A stretch of 64,000 nt of DNA. It comes from Xanthomonas rydalmerensis (GTDB lineage Bacteria; Pseudomonadota; Gammaproteobacteria; Xanthomonadales; Xanthomonadaceae). Shown piece after piece: positions 1 through 7,993 of the stretch. The stretch's first letter is position 1; the number at the start of each line of letters is the position of its first letter. The stretch covers positions 1,636,001 to 1,700,000 of the forward strand of contig NZ_CP126170.1 in the NCBI RefSeq assembly GCF_033170385.1, written 5' to 3'. The position numbers and the translations under genes are program-made. The notes beneath the pieces are model-generated. The model was not told the origin of the DNA, did no database searches, and was given only the letters and a program-made list of their open reading frames with translations.

Positions 1-549
1 GCGGTTACCGAGCTTGTCGAGCATGGTGGAGACGTGGCGCTTCACCGCGCCCCGTCAGCGCGAAGAGCGAAGAGGGCAGTTGCCTGACGCGGCATGCAGT
101 CGGGACTGAAGTCCCTCCCACAACGCGCGTCTGTGATCGCCCTGGTATGCATAGGTCGGTTTGTCTGTAGGAGCGGCTTTAGCCGCGACATGCCTTACCG
201 GTAACGCCGGGTCGCGGCTGAAGCAGCTCCTACGGCACGCGACGGCGCCGCCATGTGGGATCGGGACGTGTGGGAGGGACTTCAGTCCCGACGCGATGTC
301 GGTGGCCGTCGCGGTTACCGAGCTTGTCGAGAAGGGTGGAGACTTGGCGCTTCACCGTGCGCTTCAGTCGCGACGAGCGAAGAAGAAAGGTGCCTGATGC
401 TGCATGCAGTCGGGACTGAAGTCCCTCCCACAACGCGCACCTGTGATCACCTTGATCGGTGTCCGTATGTCGGGTTGTCCGTAGCAGCGGCTTTTAGCCG
501 CGACCGGGCTTTCCCGGTAACGCCCGGTCGCGGCTGAAGCCGCTCCTAC
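1..549. repeat. Tandemly duplicated composite of two Xanthomonas-type intergenic repeats
   Basis: This block has no convincing gene. Positions 1-142 and 311-452 are near-copies of each other, offset by about 310 bp, and both start GCGGTTACCGAGCTTGTCGA. Each copy ends in an arm reading GTCGGGACTGAAGTCCCTCC, and the opposite arm lies at 269-293. Each copy is followed by a GTAGGAGCGGCTTTAGCCGC / GTCGCGGCTGAAGC inverted repeat (167-233 and 481-549). Short reading frames here are repeat-derived and were not called. Confidence 0.8.
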
Positions 550-580
550 AGCTGAAGGCGCGCGCGGGACGCTACGCGCG

Positions 581-1033
581 CTAGAAATTACGGGTGAAGC
601 GCACCGTGCCGGCGCCGTCGGCGCTGCGGACCTTCACCACGAAGCGCAGCTGATCGTGGGCGCTGCTGCGCACCGTACCGACGTAGTCGGTGTAGGCATC
701 GGTGCGGACCGCGCGCAGCGCCACCGGCTGGCGTTGTCCGCTGAGGTCGGTCGCCACCACGTCGACCGTGCCGACCGCCGGCGTTTCCTCACCGCCGTGC
801 AGAGTGCGCAGCGCGATCATCACCAGCGCAGTGTCGGCCTCGCGGGCGATGCCGTAGCGATGCGCCACGTCCTCGCTCATCGCCAGCGTGGGCAAGGCGT
901 TGTAGTGCACGCGCAGTGCGCCGAAATCGGCCTGCGCCGGCGTGGCGGCGAGCAGTGTCGCCGGACGTGGGCTGTCCTGGTCCGAGCAGGCGGCCAGGGC
1001 CAGGCACAGCAGCGCAGCGGGCAGGACACGCAT
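581..1033 (-). CDS. DUF4426 family lipoprotein
   Basis: A 150-residue protein. Its N-terminus is a short hydrophobic signal ending in a lipobox (LALAAC, Cys16), so it should be a lipid-anchored envelope protein. The rest reads as one small beta-rich domain typical of DUF4426 (central YNALPT motif, then a C-terminal VRFTRNF end). In other gammaproteobacteria this family sits near proC and yggS, and here it lies about 140 bp downstream of proC on the same strand. Its function is unknown. The start is the Met that opens the signal peptide; a longer minus-strand frame running through here is a shadow of proC and its neighbour. Confidence 0.8.
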   Translation of the reverse strand: MRVLPAALLCLALAACSDQDSPRPATLLAATPAQADFGALRVHYNALPTLAMSEDVAHRYGIAREADTALVMIALRTLHGGEETPAVGTVDVVATDLSGQRQPVALRAVRTDAYTDYVGTVRSSAHDQLRFVVKVRSADGAGTVRFTRNF

Positions 1034-1173
1034 CGGCGTTCTCCGGGTTGGAGTGGCTAACACATCGTCGCGCGCAGTCGCCAGGTGGGCGCGGACGGCG
1101 CGGAGGAACTGCAGTGTACGCGTGGTGGATGAGGATTCCGGGCGCCGTCCGCGCCGCCTGGTGTTCGCTGCGC

Positions 1174-2019
1174 TCAGTCGTCGTTGGCGGCGGACAGGGC
1201 ACGGCCGCGTTCCGCCGCCGCGGCGATCGCGGCCGCGGTCAGCGCCTCGAAGCCGCCGCGCTGGAAGGTCTCGATCGCGGCCTGGGTGGTGCCGTTGGGG
1301 GAGGTCACCCGGCGGCGCAGTTCGCTCGGCGCCTCGCCGGACTCGGTGAGCATGCGCGCCGCGCCGAGCACGGTCTGCAGGGTCAGGGTGCGCGCGGTGT
1401 CGGCGGGCAGGCCCTGGGCGATGCCGGCCGCTTCCATCGCCTCGGCGAGCAGGAAGACATAGGCGGGGCCGCTGCCGGACACGGCGGTGACCGCATCGAT
1501 CAGCGCCTCGTCCGCGACCCACACGGTGACCCCGGCGGCGGCCAGCACGTGCTCGGCATGGGCGCGCTGCGCGGCGTCGACACCGGCGCTGGCGAATAGG
1601 CCGGTGACGCCGGCACCGAGCAGGGCAGGGGTGTTGGGCATCGCGCGCACCAGGGCGTGGCCGCCGCCGAGCCAGCGGTCCAGTTGCGCGGTGGTGATGC
1701 CGGCGGCGATGGACACCAGCAGCGGCCGCTGCGCCTGCGCCAGCGCGGCCAGTTCGGTGCAAACCCCGCGCAGCACCTGCGGCTTGACCGCGAACATCCA
1801 CAGCGCGGCGCCGTCGGCGGCCTCGGCCGCGCTGGCGACGGCGTGGACGGCGTAGTCGGCGACCAGGGCCTCGCGCAGCGCCGCCACCGGCTCGGCCACA
1901 CGGATGCGGCGCGGGTCGGCACCCTGCCGGACCAGGCCGGCGATCAGGCTGCGCGCCATGTTGCCGCCGCCGATGAAGGCGATGTCGGCGGCGTGGGAAT
2001 CTGGAAAAGCGGAAGCCAT
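1174..2019 (-). CDS. proC: Pyrroline-5-carboxylate reductase
   Basis: This enzyme catalyses the last step of proline synthesis, NAD(P)H-dependent reduction of 1-pyrroline-5-carboxylate to proline, in the cytosol. The 281-residue product has the N-terminal Rossmann motif IAFIGGGNMA (about residues 13-22). The C-terminal dimerisation and active-site signature VSGSGPAYVF is followed by the helix that closes on SPNGTTQAAIE. Length fits the family (about 270 residues) with a short N-terminal extension. In many gammaproteobacteria proC follows yggS directly; here an extra gene (2149-3195) separates them. Confidence 0.95.
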   Translation of the reverse strand: MASAFPDSHAADIAFIGGGNMARSLIAGLVRQGADPRRIRVAEPVAALREALVADYAVHAVASAAEAADGAALWMFAVKPQVLRGVCTELAALAQAQRPLLVSIAAGITTAQLDRWLGGGHALVRAMPNTPALLGAGVTGLFASAGVDAAQRAHAEHVLAAAGVTVWVADEALIDAVTAVSGSGPAYVFLLAEAMEAAGIAQGLPADTARTLTLQTVLGAARMLTESGEAPSELRRRVTSPNGTTQAAIETFQRGGFEALTAAAIAAAAERGRALSAANDD

Positions 2020-2148
2020 GGCGCAACACCGTCGCGAAGAGGGAGCGCCATGGTAGCGGCTGCGCCGCGCCGCAGTGCTGCGGTGCGGCGCAACCGGATC
2101 GTGCAGGAGAGAACGCGCCAGCCGCTGCGTGCGGTCTGGCGCGGGGCC

Positions 2149-3195
2149 TCAGTTGGACTCGGTGAAGGTGATCGACGGCGTGCTGCCGCCGGCCGTCGAG
2201 CAGCTGCCCAGGTTGAGGTTGTTGGTCTCGCCGGTGCTGCCGGCATTGGCCGCGCAGGTCGGGGCGGCGGTGGAGCCGTTGGTGGCGGCCACCTTCACCG
2301 TGATCGACGAGCCGGAGTTGAAGTTGGCGCTGGAACCGCCGGCGTTGCCCACCACGTTGAACTCGGCGTCCTTCCACACCGTGGCCAGCTTGACCACGCT
2401 GTCCTTGGCGCTGACGCTGTAAGCGGTGCCGTTGTTGGTGAAGGTGATGGTGTCGTTGCCATTGGCGGTGGCCGAACCGGTCAGCTTGACGTTGGCCAGT
2501 TGCGTGGCCGGCACGTCCGGCGCGCTGACCGCATTGCTGTTGCGGTAGCAGTCCGAGCCGCCGCCGCTCATCCAGCCGCTCGGGCAACTGCTGCCGTAGC
2601 CGATCAACCAGTACTGCATGAACACCGCGGCCTGGCCCTGGGTCTCGTAGTCGGTGGCGTAGACGAACTGCTGCCACACGGTGCAGCCGGAGCGGCCGCC
2701 GCAGACGCTGGTGGTGGCGTTGTAGTTGGAGTTGATCTGCAGCGAGTACTCGTTCGGGCCGAGGATGCCGCCGCCGCCGAAGGAGGCCACGCCGACGCCC
2801 TGTTCCGAGGTCACGCCGGTGACCTGCGGGAAGCTGCCCACGGCCTTGCTGATGAGGCTGCTGGAACGCAGCGCGTAGTCGTAGCCGTTGCCGGTGGTTT
2901 CGGTGGCGCCGAACAGGATCTTGTGCGGGATCGGATGCACACGGCGGGTCAGGGTCTTGCAGACGTCCGTTTGCCACTGCGTATCGGGGAAGTTGGCATG
3001 GAAGCAGCCTTCCGCCGGTGTCGGTTGATGCGCCATGGTTTCGCGCCAGGCGGTGCGCGCCTGGACTTCGGCGGGCGACATCATCGCTTCTTCATTGGTC
3101 CAGGCCGGCGTCGCCGTCGGCGCGGCCAGTGCCGCGGGGACGTGCAGCAGACCCATGAAGCAGGAGGCGAACAGCAATCGGGTGGATGCTTGCAT
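2149..3195 (-). CDS. Secreted protein of unknown function
   Basis: A 348-residue protein I do not recognise. The chosen Met has a good ribosome site (GAGGT, 6 nt upstream) and opens a clear Sec signal peptide (charged start, FASCFMGLLHV core, AAL-AAP cleavage region near residue 24). The mature part is rich in Gly, Ser, Thr and Asn. It has several Cys that look paired (SVCGGRSGC; SSCPSGW to SDCYRNS; PTCAANAG to GSCSTAG) and an aromatic core, VFMQYWLIGYG. It resembles a secreted beta-rich domain, but no catalytic motif is obvious. It lies between yggS and proC, which are often adjacent, next to an AT-richer leader, so it may be an insertion. Confidence 0.7.
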   Translation of the reverse strand: MQASTRLLFASCFMGLLHVPAALAAPTATPAWTNEEAMMSPAEVQARTAWRETMAHQPTPAEGCFHANFPDTQWQTDVCKTLTRRVHPIPHKILFGATETTGNGYDYALRSSSLISKAVGSFPQVTGVTSEQGVGVASFGGGGILGPNEYSLQINSNYNATTSVCGGRSGCTVWQQFVYATDYETQGQAAVFMQYWLIGYGSSCPSGWMSGGGSDCYRNSNAVSAPDVPATQLANVKLTGSATANGNDTITFTNNGTAYSVSAKDSVVKLATVWKDAEFNVVGNAGGSSANFNSGSSITVKVAATNGSTAAPTCAANAGSTGETNNLNLGSCSTAGGSTPSITFTESN

Positions 3196-3493
3196 CTGTG
3201 ACCTCGTTGGAGCCGAGCGCATTCGGCGATGGACTGCGGATGACCCGCGGTCGCCGCCATGGAAGCCGAAGCGCGCGCATCTGAAACGTGACTGAATTAA
3301 CGGTTCGCAACCGTGTCGCACGGTTCAGCAAGCACTGTCGGAGCGAACCTTTCATTCATCTCGAAACACTATTTTTTTCAACGAGATGGGCTACGACAGA
3401 ATTCCGATGTTGGTGAATCGTTTTTGAAGCGGCTGTAGACAAATCATCACAGTGTCACAAGTGATGCGCTGATGCGGCGCGGCAGCAGCCGGT
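3196..3493. other. AT-richer intergenic segment upstream of the secreted protein
   Basis: This 298-bp gap is visibly richer in A+T than its surroundings, especially 3340-3460. It includes ATTTTTTT near 3371 and an ATCAC/GTGAT imperfect dyad near 3444-3465. It probably holds the promoter of the minus-strand secreted protein, but no convincing -35/-10 pair could be fixed. Confidence 0.4.
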
Positions 3494-4180
3494 TCAGCCC
3501 GCAGCACGCGGACCGCGCGCACCGAACAAGGCGGTGCCGACCCGCACCATGGTGGCGCCGGCGGCGATGGCGTCGGCGAAGTCGTCGCTCATGCCCATCG
3601 ACAAGGTGTCGACCTGCGGATGGGCGGCACGCAGCCGCTCGAACAGGGCGTGCATGCGCGCGAACGCATCGATGCGGCGTTCGGCCTCCGGCCACGGTGC
3701 GGGAATGGCCATCAACCCGCGCAGCGCCAACCTCGGCTGCGCGGCGATGGCTGCGGCCAGCGCGTCCACGGCCTCGGGCTGGCAGCCATGCTTGCTGGCC
3801 TCGTCGTCGATGTTGACCTGGATCAGCACGTTCAGCGGCGCGGATGCGGCGGCGCGGCCCTTGGCCAGGGCGGCGACCAGCTTGGGCCGGTCCACGGTCT
3901 GCACCCAGTCGAACAGCGTCGCCGCCTGTTCGGCCTTGTTCGACTGCAGGTGGCCGATCAGATGCCATTCCAGACCGGCATTGGCCAACGCGGCGATCTT
4001 GGTCGCCGCTTCCTGCACGTAGTTCTCGCCGAAGGCGCGCTGGCCCTGTGCGGCCAGCGCCGCCACGGCCTCGGCCGGCTGGGTCTTGGACACCGCCAGC
4101 AACTGCGCGTGCGGCCGCCCTGCGGCGTCGGCGGCGCGGTTCATGTCCAGGCGGATCTGGTGCAGCGGAGAGAGGGGCAC
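3494..4180 (-). CDS. yggS: PLP homeostasis protein, YggS/PROSC family
   Basis: A 228-residue single-domain protein with the fold of the alanine racemase barrel. It binds pyridoxal phosphate and keeps PLP and amino/keto acid pools balanced; it is not known to catalyse a reaction. The PLP lysine is Lys32 in LLAVSKTQP. FGENYVQEA, LIGHLQSNK, VQTVDRPKL and the late LSMGMSDDFADAI phosphate-binding stretch are all present and in order. The gene is transcribed away from pilT across an 85-bp divergent region, the usual arrangement in Pseudomonas and Xanthomonas. Confidence 0.93.
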   Translation of the reverse strand: MPLSPLHQIRLDMNRAADAAGRPHAQLLAVSKTQPAEAVAALAAQGQRAFGENYVQEAATKIAALANAGLEWHLIGHLQSNKAEQAATLFDWVQTVDRPKLVAALAKGRAAASAPLNVLIQVNIDDEASKHGCQPEAVDALAAAIAAQPRLALRGLMAIPAPWPEAERRIDAFARMHALFERLRAAHPQVDTLSMGMSDDFADAIAAGATMVRVGTALFGARGPRAAG

Positions 4181-4186
4181 GGCGGC

Positions 4187-4214
4187 GTTCCGGCAAAGGG
4201 AAGGGCGCTATACT
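4187..4214 (+). promoter_or_regulatory. Candidate promoter for pilT
   Basis: TATACT at 4209-4214 is a 5/6 match to the sigma-70 -10 box. It lies about 50 nt before the pilT start in the divergent yggS/pilT region. A weak GTTCCG -35 lies at 4187, spaced 16 nt. The -10 element is the main support. Confidence 0.35.
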
Positions 4215-4265
4215 GCCGGCCGGGGAATCATCCTTCCAGTCGCAGCCCAAGGGGAAAAGCAGCGT

Positions 4266-5303
4266 ATGGATATCGCTGAACTATTGGCGTTCTCGGTCAA
4301 GAACAAAGCGTCCGACCTGCACCTGTCCGCGGGCCTGCCGCCGATGATCCGGGTCGATGGCGACGTCCGCCGCATCAACATCCCGGCGCTGGACCACAAG
4401 CAGGTGCACGCGCTGGTCTACGACATCATGTCGGACAAGCAGCGCCGCGACTACGAGGAATTCCTCGAGGTCGACTTCTCGTTCGAGATTCCCAGCCTGG
4501 CACGCTTCCGCGTCAACGCGTTCAACCAGAACCGCGGCGCCGGCGCGGTGTTTCGCACCATTCCCTCGGAAGTGCTGACCCTGGAAGACCTGGGGTGCCC
4601 GCCGATCTTCCGCCAGTTGATCGACCAGCCGCAGGGCCTGATCCTGGTCACCGGGCCGACCGGTTCGGGCAAGTCGACCACGCTCGCCGGCATGATCGAC
4701 TACATCAACAAGAACGAATACGGCCACATCCTCACCGTCGAGGATCCGATCGAATTCGTGCACACCTCGCAGAAGTGCCTGATCAACCAGCGCGAGGTGC
4801 ATCGCGACACCCACGGCTTCAACGAGGCGCTGCGCTCGGCGCTGCGCGAAGACCCGGACATCATCCTGGTCGGCGAGCTGCGCGACCTGGAAACCATCCG
4901 CCTGGCGCTGACCGCGGCCGAGACCGGCCACCTGGTGTTCGGCACCCTGCACACCAGTTCGGCGGCCAAGACCATCGACCGCATCATCGACGTGTTCCCC
5001 GCCGGCGAGAAGCCGATGGTGCGTTCGATGCTGTCCGAATCGCTGCGCGCGGTGATCTCGCAGGCGCTGCTGAAGAAGGTCGGCGGCGGCCGCACCGCAG
5101 CCTGGGAGATCATGGTCGGCACCCCCGCCATCCGTAACCTGATCCGCGAGGACAAGGTCGCGCAGATGTACTCGTCGATCCAGACCGGCCAGCAGAACGG
5201 CATGCAGACCCTGGACCAGCACCTGCAGGACCTGGTCAAGCGCAGCCTGATCACCCGCAACCAGGCCCGCGAGTACGCCAAGGACAAGCGGTTGTTCGAG
5301 TAG
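4266..5303 (+). CDS. pilT: Type IV pilus retraction ATPase PilT
   Basis: A hexameric cytoplasmic AAA-type ATPase that depolymerises type IV pili and powers twitching motility. The product is 345 residues, exactly the usual PilT length, when started at the ATG opening MDIAELLAF. An upstream in-frame extension was rejected because it runs into the divergent promoter region. Visible motifs are the N-terminal SDLHLSAG, Walker A GPTGSGKST, the Asp/His box region EDPIEFVH, Walker B DIILVGELRD, and the C-terminal AIRNLIRE motif that marks PilT and is needed for retraction. It is followed by pilU after a 118-bp gap filled by an inverted repeat. Confidence 0.97.
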   Translation: MDIAELLAFSVKNKASDLHLSAGLPPMIRVDGDVRRINIPALDHKQVHALVYDIMSDKQRRDYEEFLEVDFSFEIPSLARFRVNAFNQNRGAGAVFRTIPSEVLTLEDLGCPPIFRQLIDQPQGLILVTGPTGSGKSTTLAGMIDYINKNEYGHILTVEDPIEFVHTSQKCLINQREVHRDTHGFNEALRSALREDPDIILVGELRDLETIRLALTAAETGHLVFGTLHTSSAAKTIDRIIDVFPAGEKPMVRSMLSESLRAVISQALLKKVGGGRTAAWEIMVGTPAIRNLIREDKVAQMYSSIQTGQQNGMQTLDQHLQDLVKRSLITRNQAREYAKDKRLFE

Positions 5304-5304
5304 C

Positions 5305-5404
5305 CGGGATTGGGGATTCGGGATTGGGGATTCGCAAAAGCGGGTCTCTCCGATCCCAGGATGCCCGCTGTTACCAATCCCCAATCCCGAATCCCCAATC
5401 CCGG
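5305..5404. repeat. Inverted GGGATTG/GGGATTC heptamer element between pilT and pilU
   Basis: The left arm (about 5305-5335) is made of alternating heptamers GGGATTG and GGGATTC. The right arm (about 5374-5404) is its reverse complement, with a 38-bp spacer. The arms can form a long hairpin. Each G-rich arm holds four runs of three or more G with loops of 3-4 nt, which fits a G-quadruplex pattern. It fills almost the whole pilT-pilU gap. Confidence 0.85.
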
Positions 5405-5421
5405 TTCCGAAGGAGCACGCC

Positions 5422-6552
5422 ATGAGCACCATCGACTTCACCTCCTTCCTGAAACTGATGGCGCACCAGAAGGCGTCGGACCTGTTCATCACCTCGGGCA
5501 TGCCGCCGGCGATGAAGGTGCACGGCAAGATCACCCCGATCACGCAGACGCCGCTGACCCCGCAGCAGAGCCGCGACCTGGTGCTGAACGTGATGACGCC
5601 GTCGCAGCGCGAGGAGTTCGAGAAGACCCACGAGTGCAATTTCGCCATCGGCGTGTCAGGCGTCGGCCGCTTCCGCGTCAGTTGCTTCTACCAGCGCAAC
5701 CAGGTGGGCATGGTGCTGCGCCGGATCGAGACGCGCATTCCCAGCGTGGACGAGCTGAATCTGCCGCCGGTGATCAAGACCCTGGCGATGACCAAGCGCG
5801 GCATCATCATCTTCGTCGGCGCCACCGGCACCGGCAAGTCGACCTCGCTGGCGGCGATGATCGGCTACCGCAACCAGAACTCCACCGGGCACATCATCAC
5901 CATCGAGGACCCGATCGAGTTCGTGCACAAGCACGAGGGCTGCATCATCACCCAGCGCGAGGTCGGCATCGACACCGACAGCTGGGAGAACGCGCTGAAG
6001 AACACGCTGCGCCAGGCGCCGGACGTGATCATGATCGGCGAGGTGCGCACCCGCGAGGGCATGGACCACGCCATCTCCTTCGCCGAGACCGGCCACCTGG
6101 TGCTGTGCACGCTGCACGCCAACAACGCCAACCAGGCGATGGACCGCGTGATCAACTTCTTCCCTGAGGACCGCCGCAGCCAGCTGCTGATGGACCTGTC
6201 GCTGAACCTGCGCGGCGTGGTCGCGCAGCAGCTGATCCCGACCCCGGACGGCAAGGGCCGCCGCGTGGCCATGGAGATCATGCTCGGCACGCCGCTGGTG
6301 CAGGACTACATCCGCGAAGGCGAGATCCACAAGCTCAAGGACGTGATGAAGGAGTCCACCAACCTGGGCATGAAGACCTTCGACCAGAGCCTGTTCGAGT
6401 TGTACCAGGCCGGCGAGATCAGCTACGAGGATGCGCTGCGCCACGCCGATTCGCAGAACGAGGTGCGCCTGCGCATCAAGCTGGCCCAGGGCGGCGACGC
6501 GCGCACCCTGGCGCAGGGCCTGGACGGGGTCGAGATCGCCGAGGTGCGCTGA
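5422..6552 (+). CDS. pilU: Type IV pilus ATPase PilU
   Basis: A PilT paralogue that assists pilus retraction as an accessory ATPase. The 376-residue product has SDLFITSGMPPAMKVHG at the N-terminus, Walker A GATGTGKST, EDPIEFVHKHEG, Walker B VIMIGEVRTREGM and an HAN/NQAM sensor region. It is about 30 residues longer than PilT at the C-terminus, as expected for PilU. A good Shine-Dalgarno (AAGGAG) precedes the ATG. With pilT it forms the retraction pair, but the inverted repeat between them may separate or modulate the two transcripts. Confidence 0.96.
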   Translation: MSTIDFTSFLKLMAHQKASDLFITSGMPPAMKVHGKITPITQTPLTPQQSRDLVLNVMTPSQREEFEKTHECNFAIGVSGVGRFRVSCFYQRNQVGMVLRRIETRIPSVDELNLPPVIKTLAMTKRGIIIFVGATGTGKSTSLAAMIGYRNQNSTGHIITIEDPIEFVHKHEGCIITQREVGIDTDSWENALKNTLRQAPDVIMIGEVRTREGMDHAISFAETGHLVLCTLHANNANQAMDRVINFFPEDRRSQLLMDLSLNLRGVVAQQLIPTPDGKGRRVAMEIMLGTPLVQDYIREGEIHKLKDVMKESTNLGMKTFDQSLFELYQAGEISYEDALRHADSQNEVRLRIKLAQGGDARTLAQGLDGVEIAEVR

Positions 6553-6709
6553 GCCGGTCCTGCACGCGAGCGCGAGGCCGGGCGCTCGCTGCGATGGCCG
6601 GCGCCCACGCCGCAGCGGCTGGCTCCGGTGCGTTCACAGGTGTCGTGTTTCAGTCAGCCGTCCGCCGGAAGTCCATCGCGGACGTTTCAGCCGAAGGGAG
6701 AGAAGCCGA

Positions 6710-7993
6710 ATGAACGACGCGCCTGAACTGCTCTGGTCGACACAGCCGCATGCCGGCTACTACATCAACTCGGTGGCGGTGTCCGACGATGGCAACGTCA
6801 TCGTCGCCGGCACCTTTTTCCACCGTTACGGCCCCGCATCGCAGATTCCCGGGATGGACGCGGTGCCGGTCGCGCAACGCAAGATCTTCGAACGCACCGC
6901 ACCGGCGGCCACGCGGACCGATGTGCGCGACGACCAGGACGGGCATTTCGGCACCTATGCCTGGGATCGGACCGGCAAGCCGCTGCTGACGCAGGAGTTC
7001 GACGGCTGGCAGGGCGTGTACTGGGTCGACGTGGCGGGGGACGGGAGCACCGTGGCGAGCTGCGGCTGGAAGAGCAAGGCGCCGTATGCGGGCTTCATCA
7101 GCGCCTGGGCGGTTCCCGGCGGCGAGGAACTGCTGTCCTTCGCGCTCCCCGGTCGCGGCAACATGGTGTCGCTGGACGCGTGCGGGCGGACGTTGCTGGC
7201 CGGCGCCGAGCAGGGCTATCTGTTCTGCCGCGACGGCGCCGGGGCCTTCGCCGCCACGCCCGCGTGCATTGCGCTGACCGCTGGCGGCGACAGCAACGGC
7301 GACAGCGTCATCGCCACCGGCATCGCCGTCGACGGCGCGACCGGGCTGGTGGCCAGCGCGCAGGGCGAGATCATCCTGTTCTCGATCGCCTCCGGACAAC
7401 CGACGGCGCTGGCGCGCTGGCAGTTGCCCACGCACGTCAGCGTCCATGCCGCGGTGCTGTCCGGCAATGGGCGCCGGGCCTATGTCGGTGCCAGCGACGG
7501 TACGCTGTACGCGTTCGACGTGGCGACGTTCCAGCATGCGTCCGCGCCCGCGCCGGCCTGGACCGCGACGGTGCCCGAGGGCGCGACGACCATCTACGGG
7601 TTGGCCTGCGACCGTGGCGGCGACAAGGTCGCGATCGCCGGCAACCTCAAGGGCGGCGGCGTCGTTGCCGTGTACGCCGATGCCGGCACCGCGGCGACGC
7701 TGCAGTGGACCGCGCACAGCGCGCATTCGCCCAACTGCCTGGCGTTCGACCCGGACGGACAGTGGCTGGGGCTGGCCGATGGCCATCCCGACGCCACGCC
7801 TGGCGCGTTCACGCTCTGGAACGCGATCGACGGCACCCTGCAATGGTCCTATGGCACGGACAACATGAGCTGGCCGATCCGTCTGTGCAGCGATGCGACG
7901 GTGGTGGTGGGCGGCAGCGACGACAGCACGGTCAGGGCGTTCGCCGGCCCCGGTTCGGCCATCGGCCGTGGCCGGCAGGAGGCCGATGGATGA
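6710..7993 (+). CDS. WD40/PQQ-like beta-propeller protein, cytoplasmic
   Basis: A 427-residue protein built of repeated beta-propeller blades. Recurrent motifs are VAVSDDGNVIVAG, VDVAGDGSTVASCG, LDACGRTLLAG, LSGNGRRAYVGASDG, LAFDPDGQWLGLAD and VVVGGSDDSTVRAF, the last resembling a WD40/YVTN blade end. There is no signal peptide or membrane segment, so it should stay in the cytosol. The start ATG follows GAAGGGAG. Its stop overlaps the start of the next gene (ATGA), so the propeller and the membrane diguanylate cyclase are probably translationally coupled. The propeller may be a sensor or scaffold for that enzyme; this is inference. Confidence 0.75.
   Translation: MNDAPELLWSTQPHAGYYINSVAVSDDGNVIVAGTFFHRYGPASQIPGMDAVPVAQRKIFERTAPAATRTDVRDDQDGHFGTYAWDRTGKPLLTQEFDGWQGVYWVDVAGDGSTVASCGWKSKAPYAGFISAWAVPGGEELLSFALPGRGNMVSLDACGRTLLAGAEQGYLFCRDGAGAFAATPACIALTAGGDSNGDSVIATGIAVDGATGLVASAQGEIILFSIASGQPTALARWQLPTHVSVHAAVLSGNGRRAYVGASDGTLYAFDVATFQHASAPAPAWTATVPEGATTIYGLACDRGGDKVAIAGNLKGGGVVAVYADAGTAATLQWTAHSAHSPNCLAFDPDGQWLGLADGHPDATPGAFTLWNAIDGTLQWSYGTDNMSWPIRLCSDATVVVGGSDDSTVRAFAGPGSAIGRGRQEADG

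Noticed and set aside
581..2977. A 798-codon minus-strand frame
   Set aside because: Only the final 150 codons (DUF4426 lipoprotein) make sense. The upstream part is the shifted frame of proC and the secreted protein.
3440..3465. Possible Clp/CRP operator
   Set aside because: TGTGA elements are in direct rather than inverted arrangement and the ATCAC/GTGAT dyad has wrong spacing for the CRP consensus.
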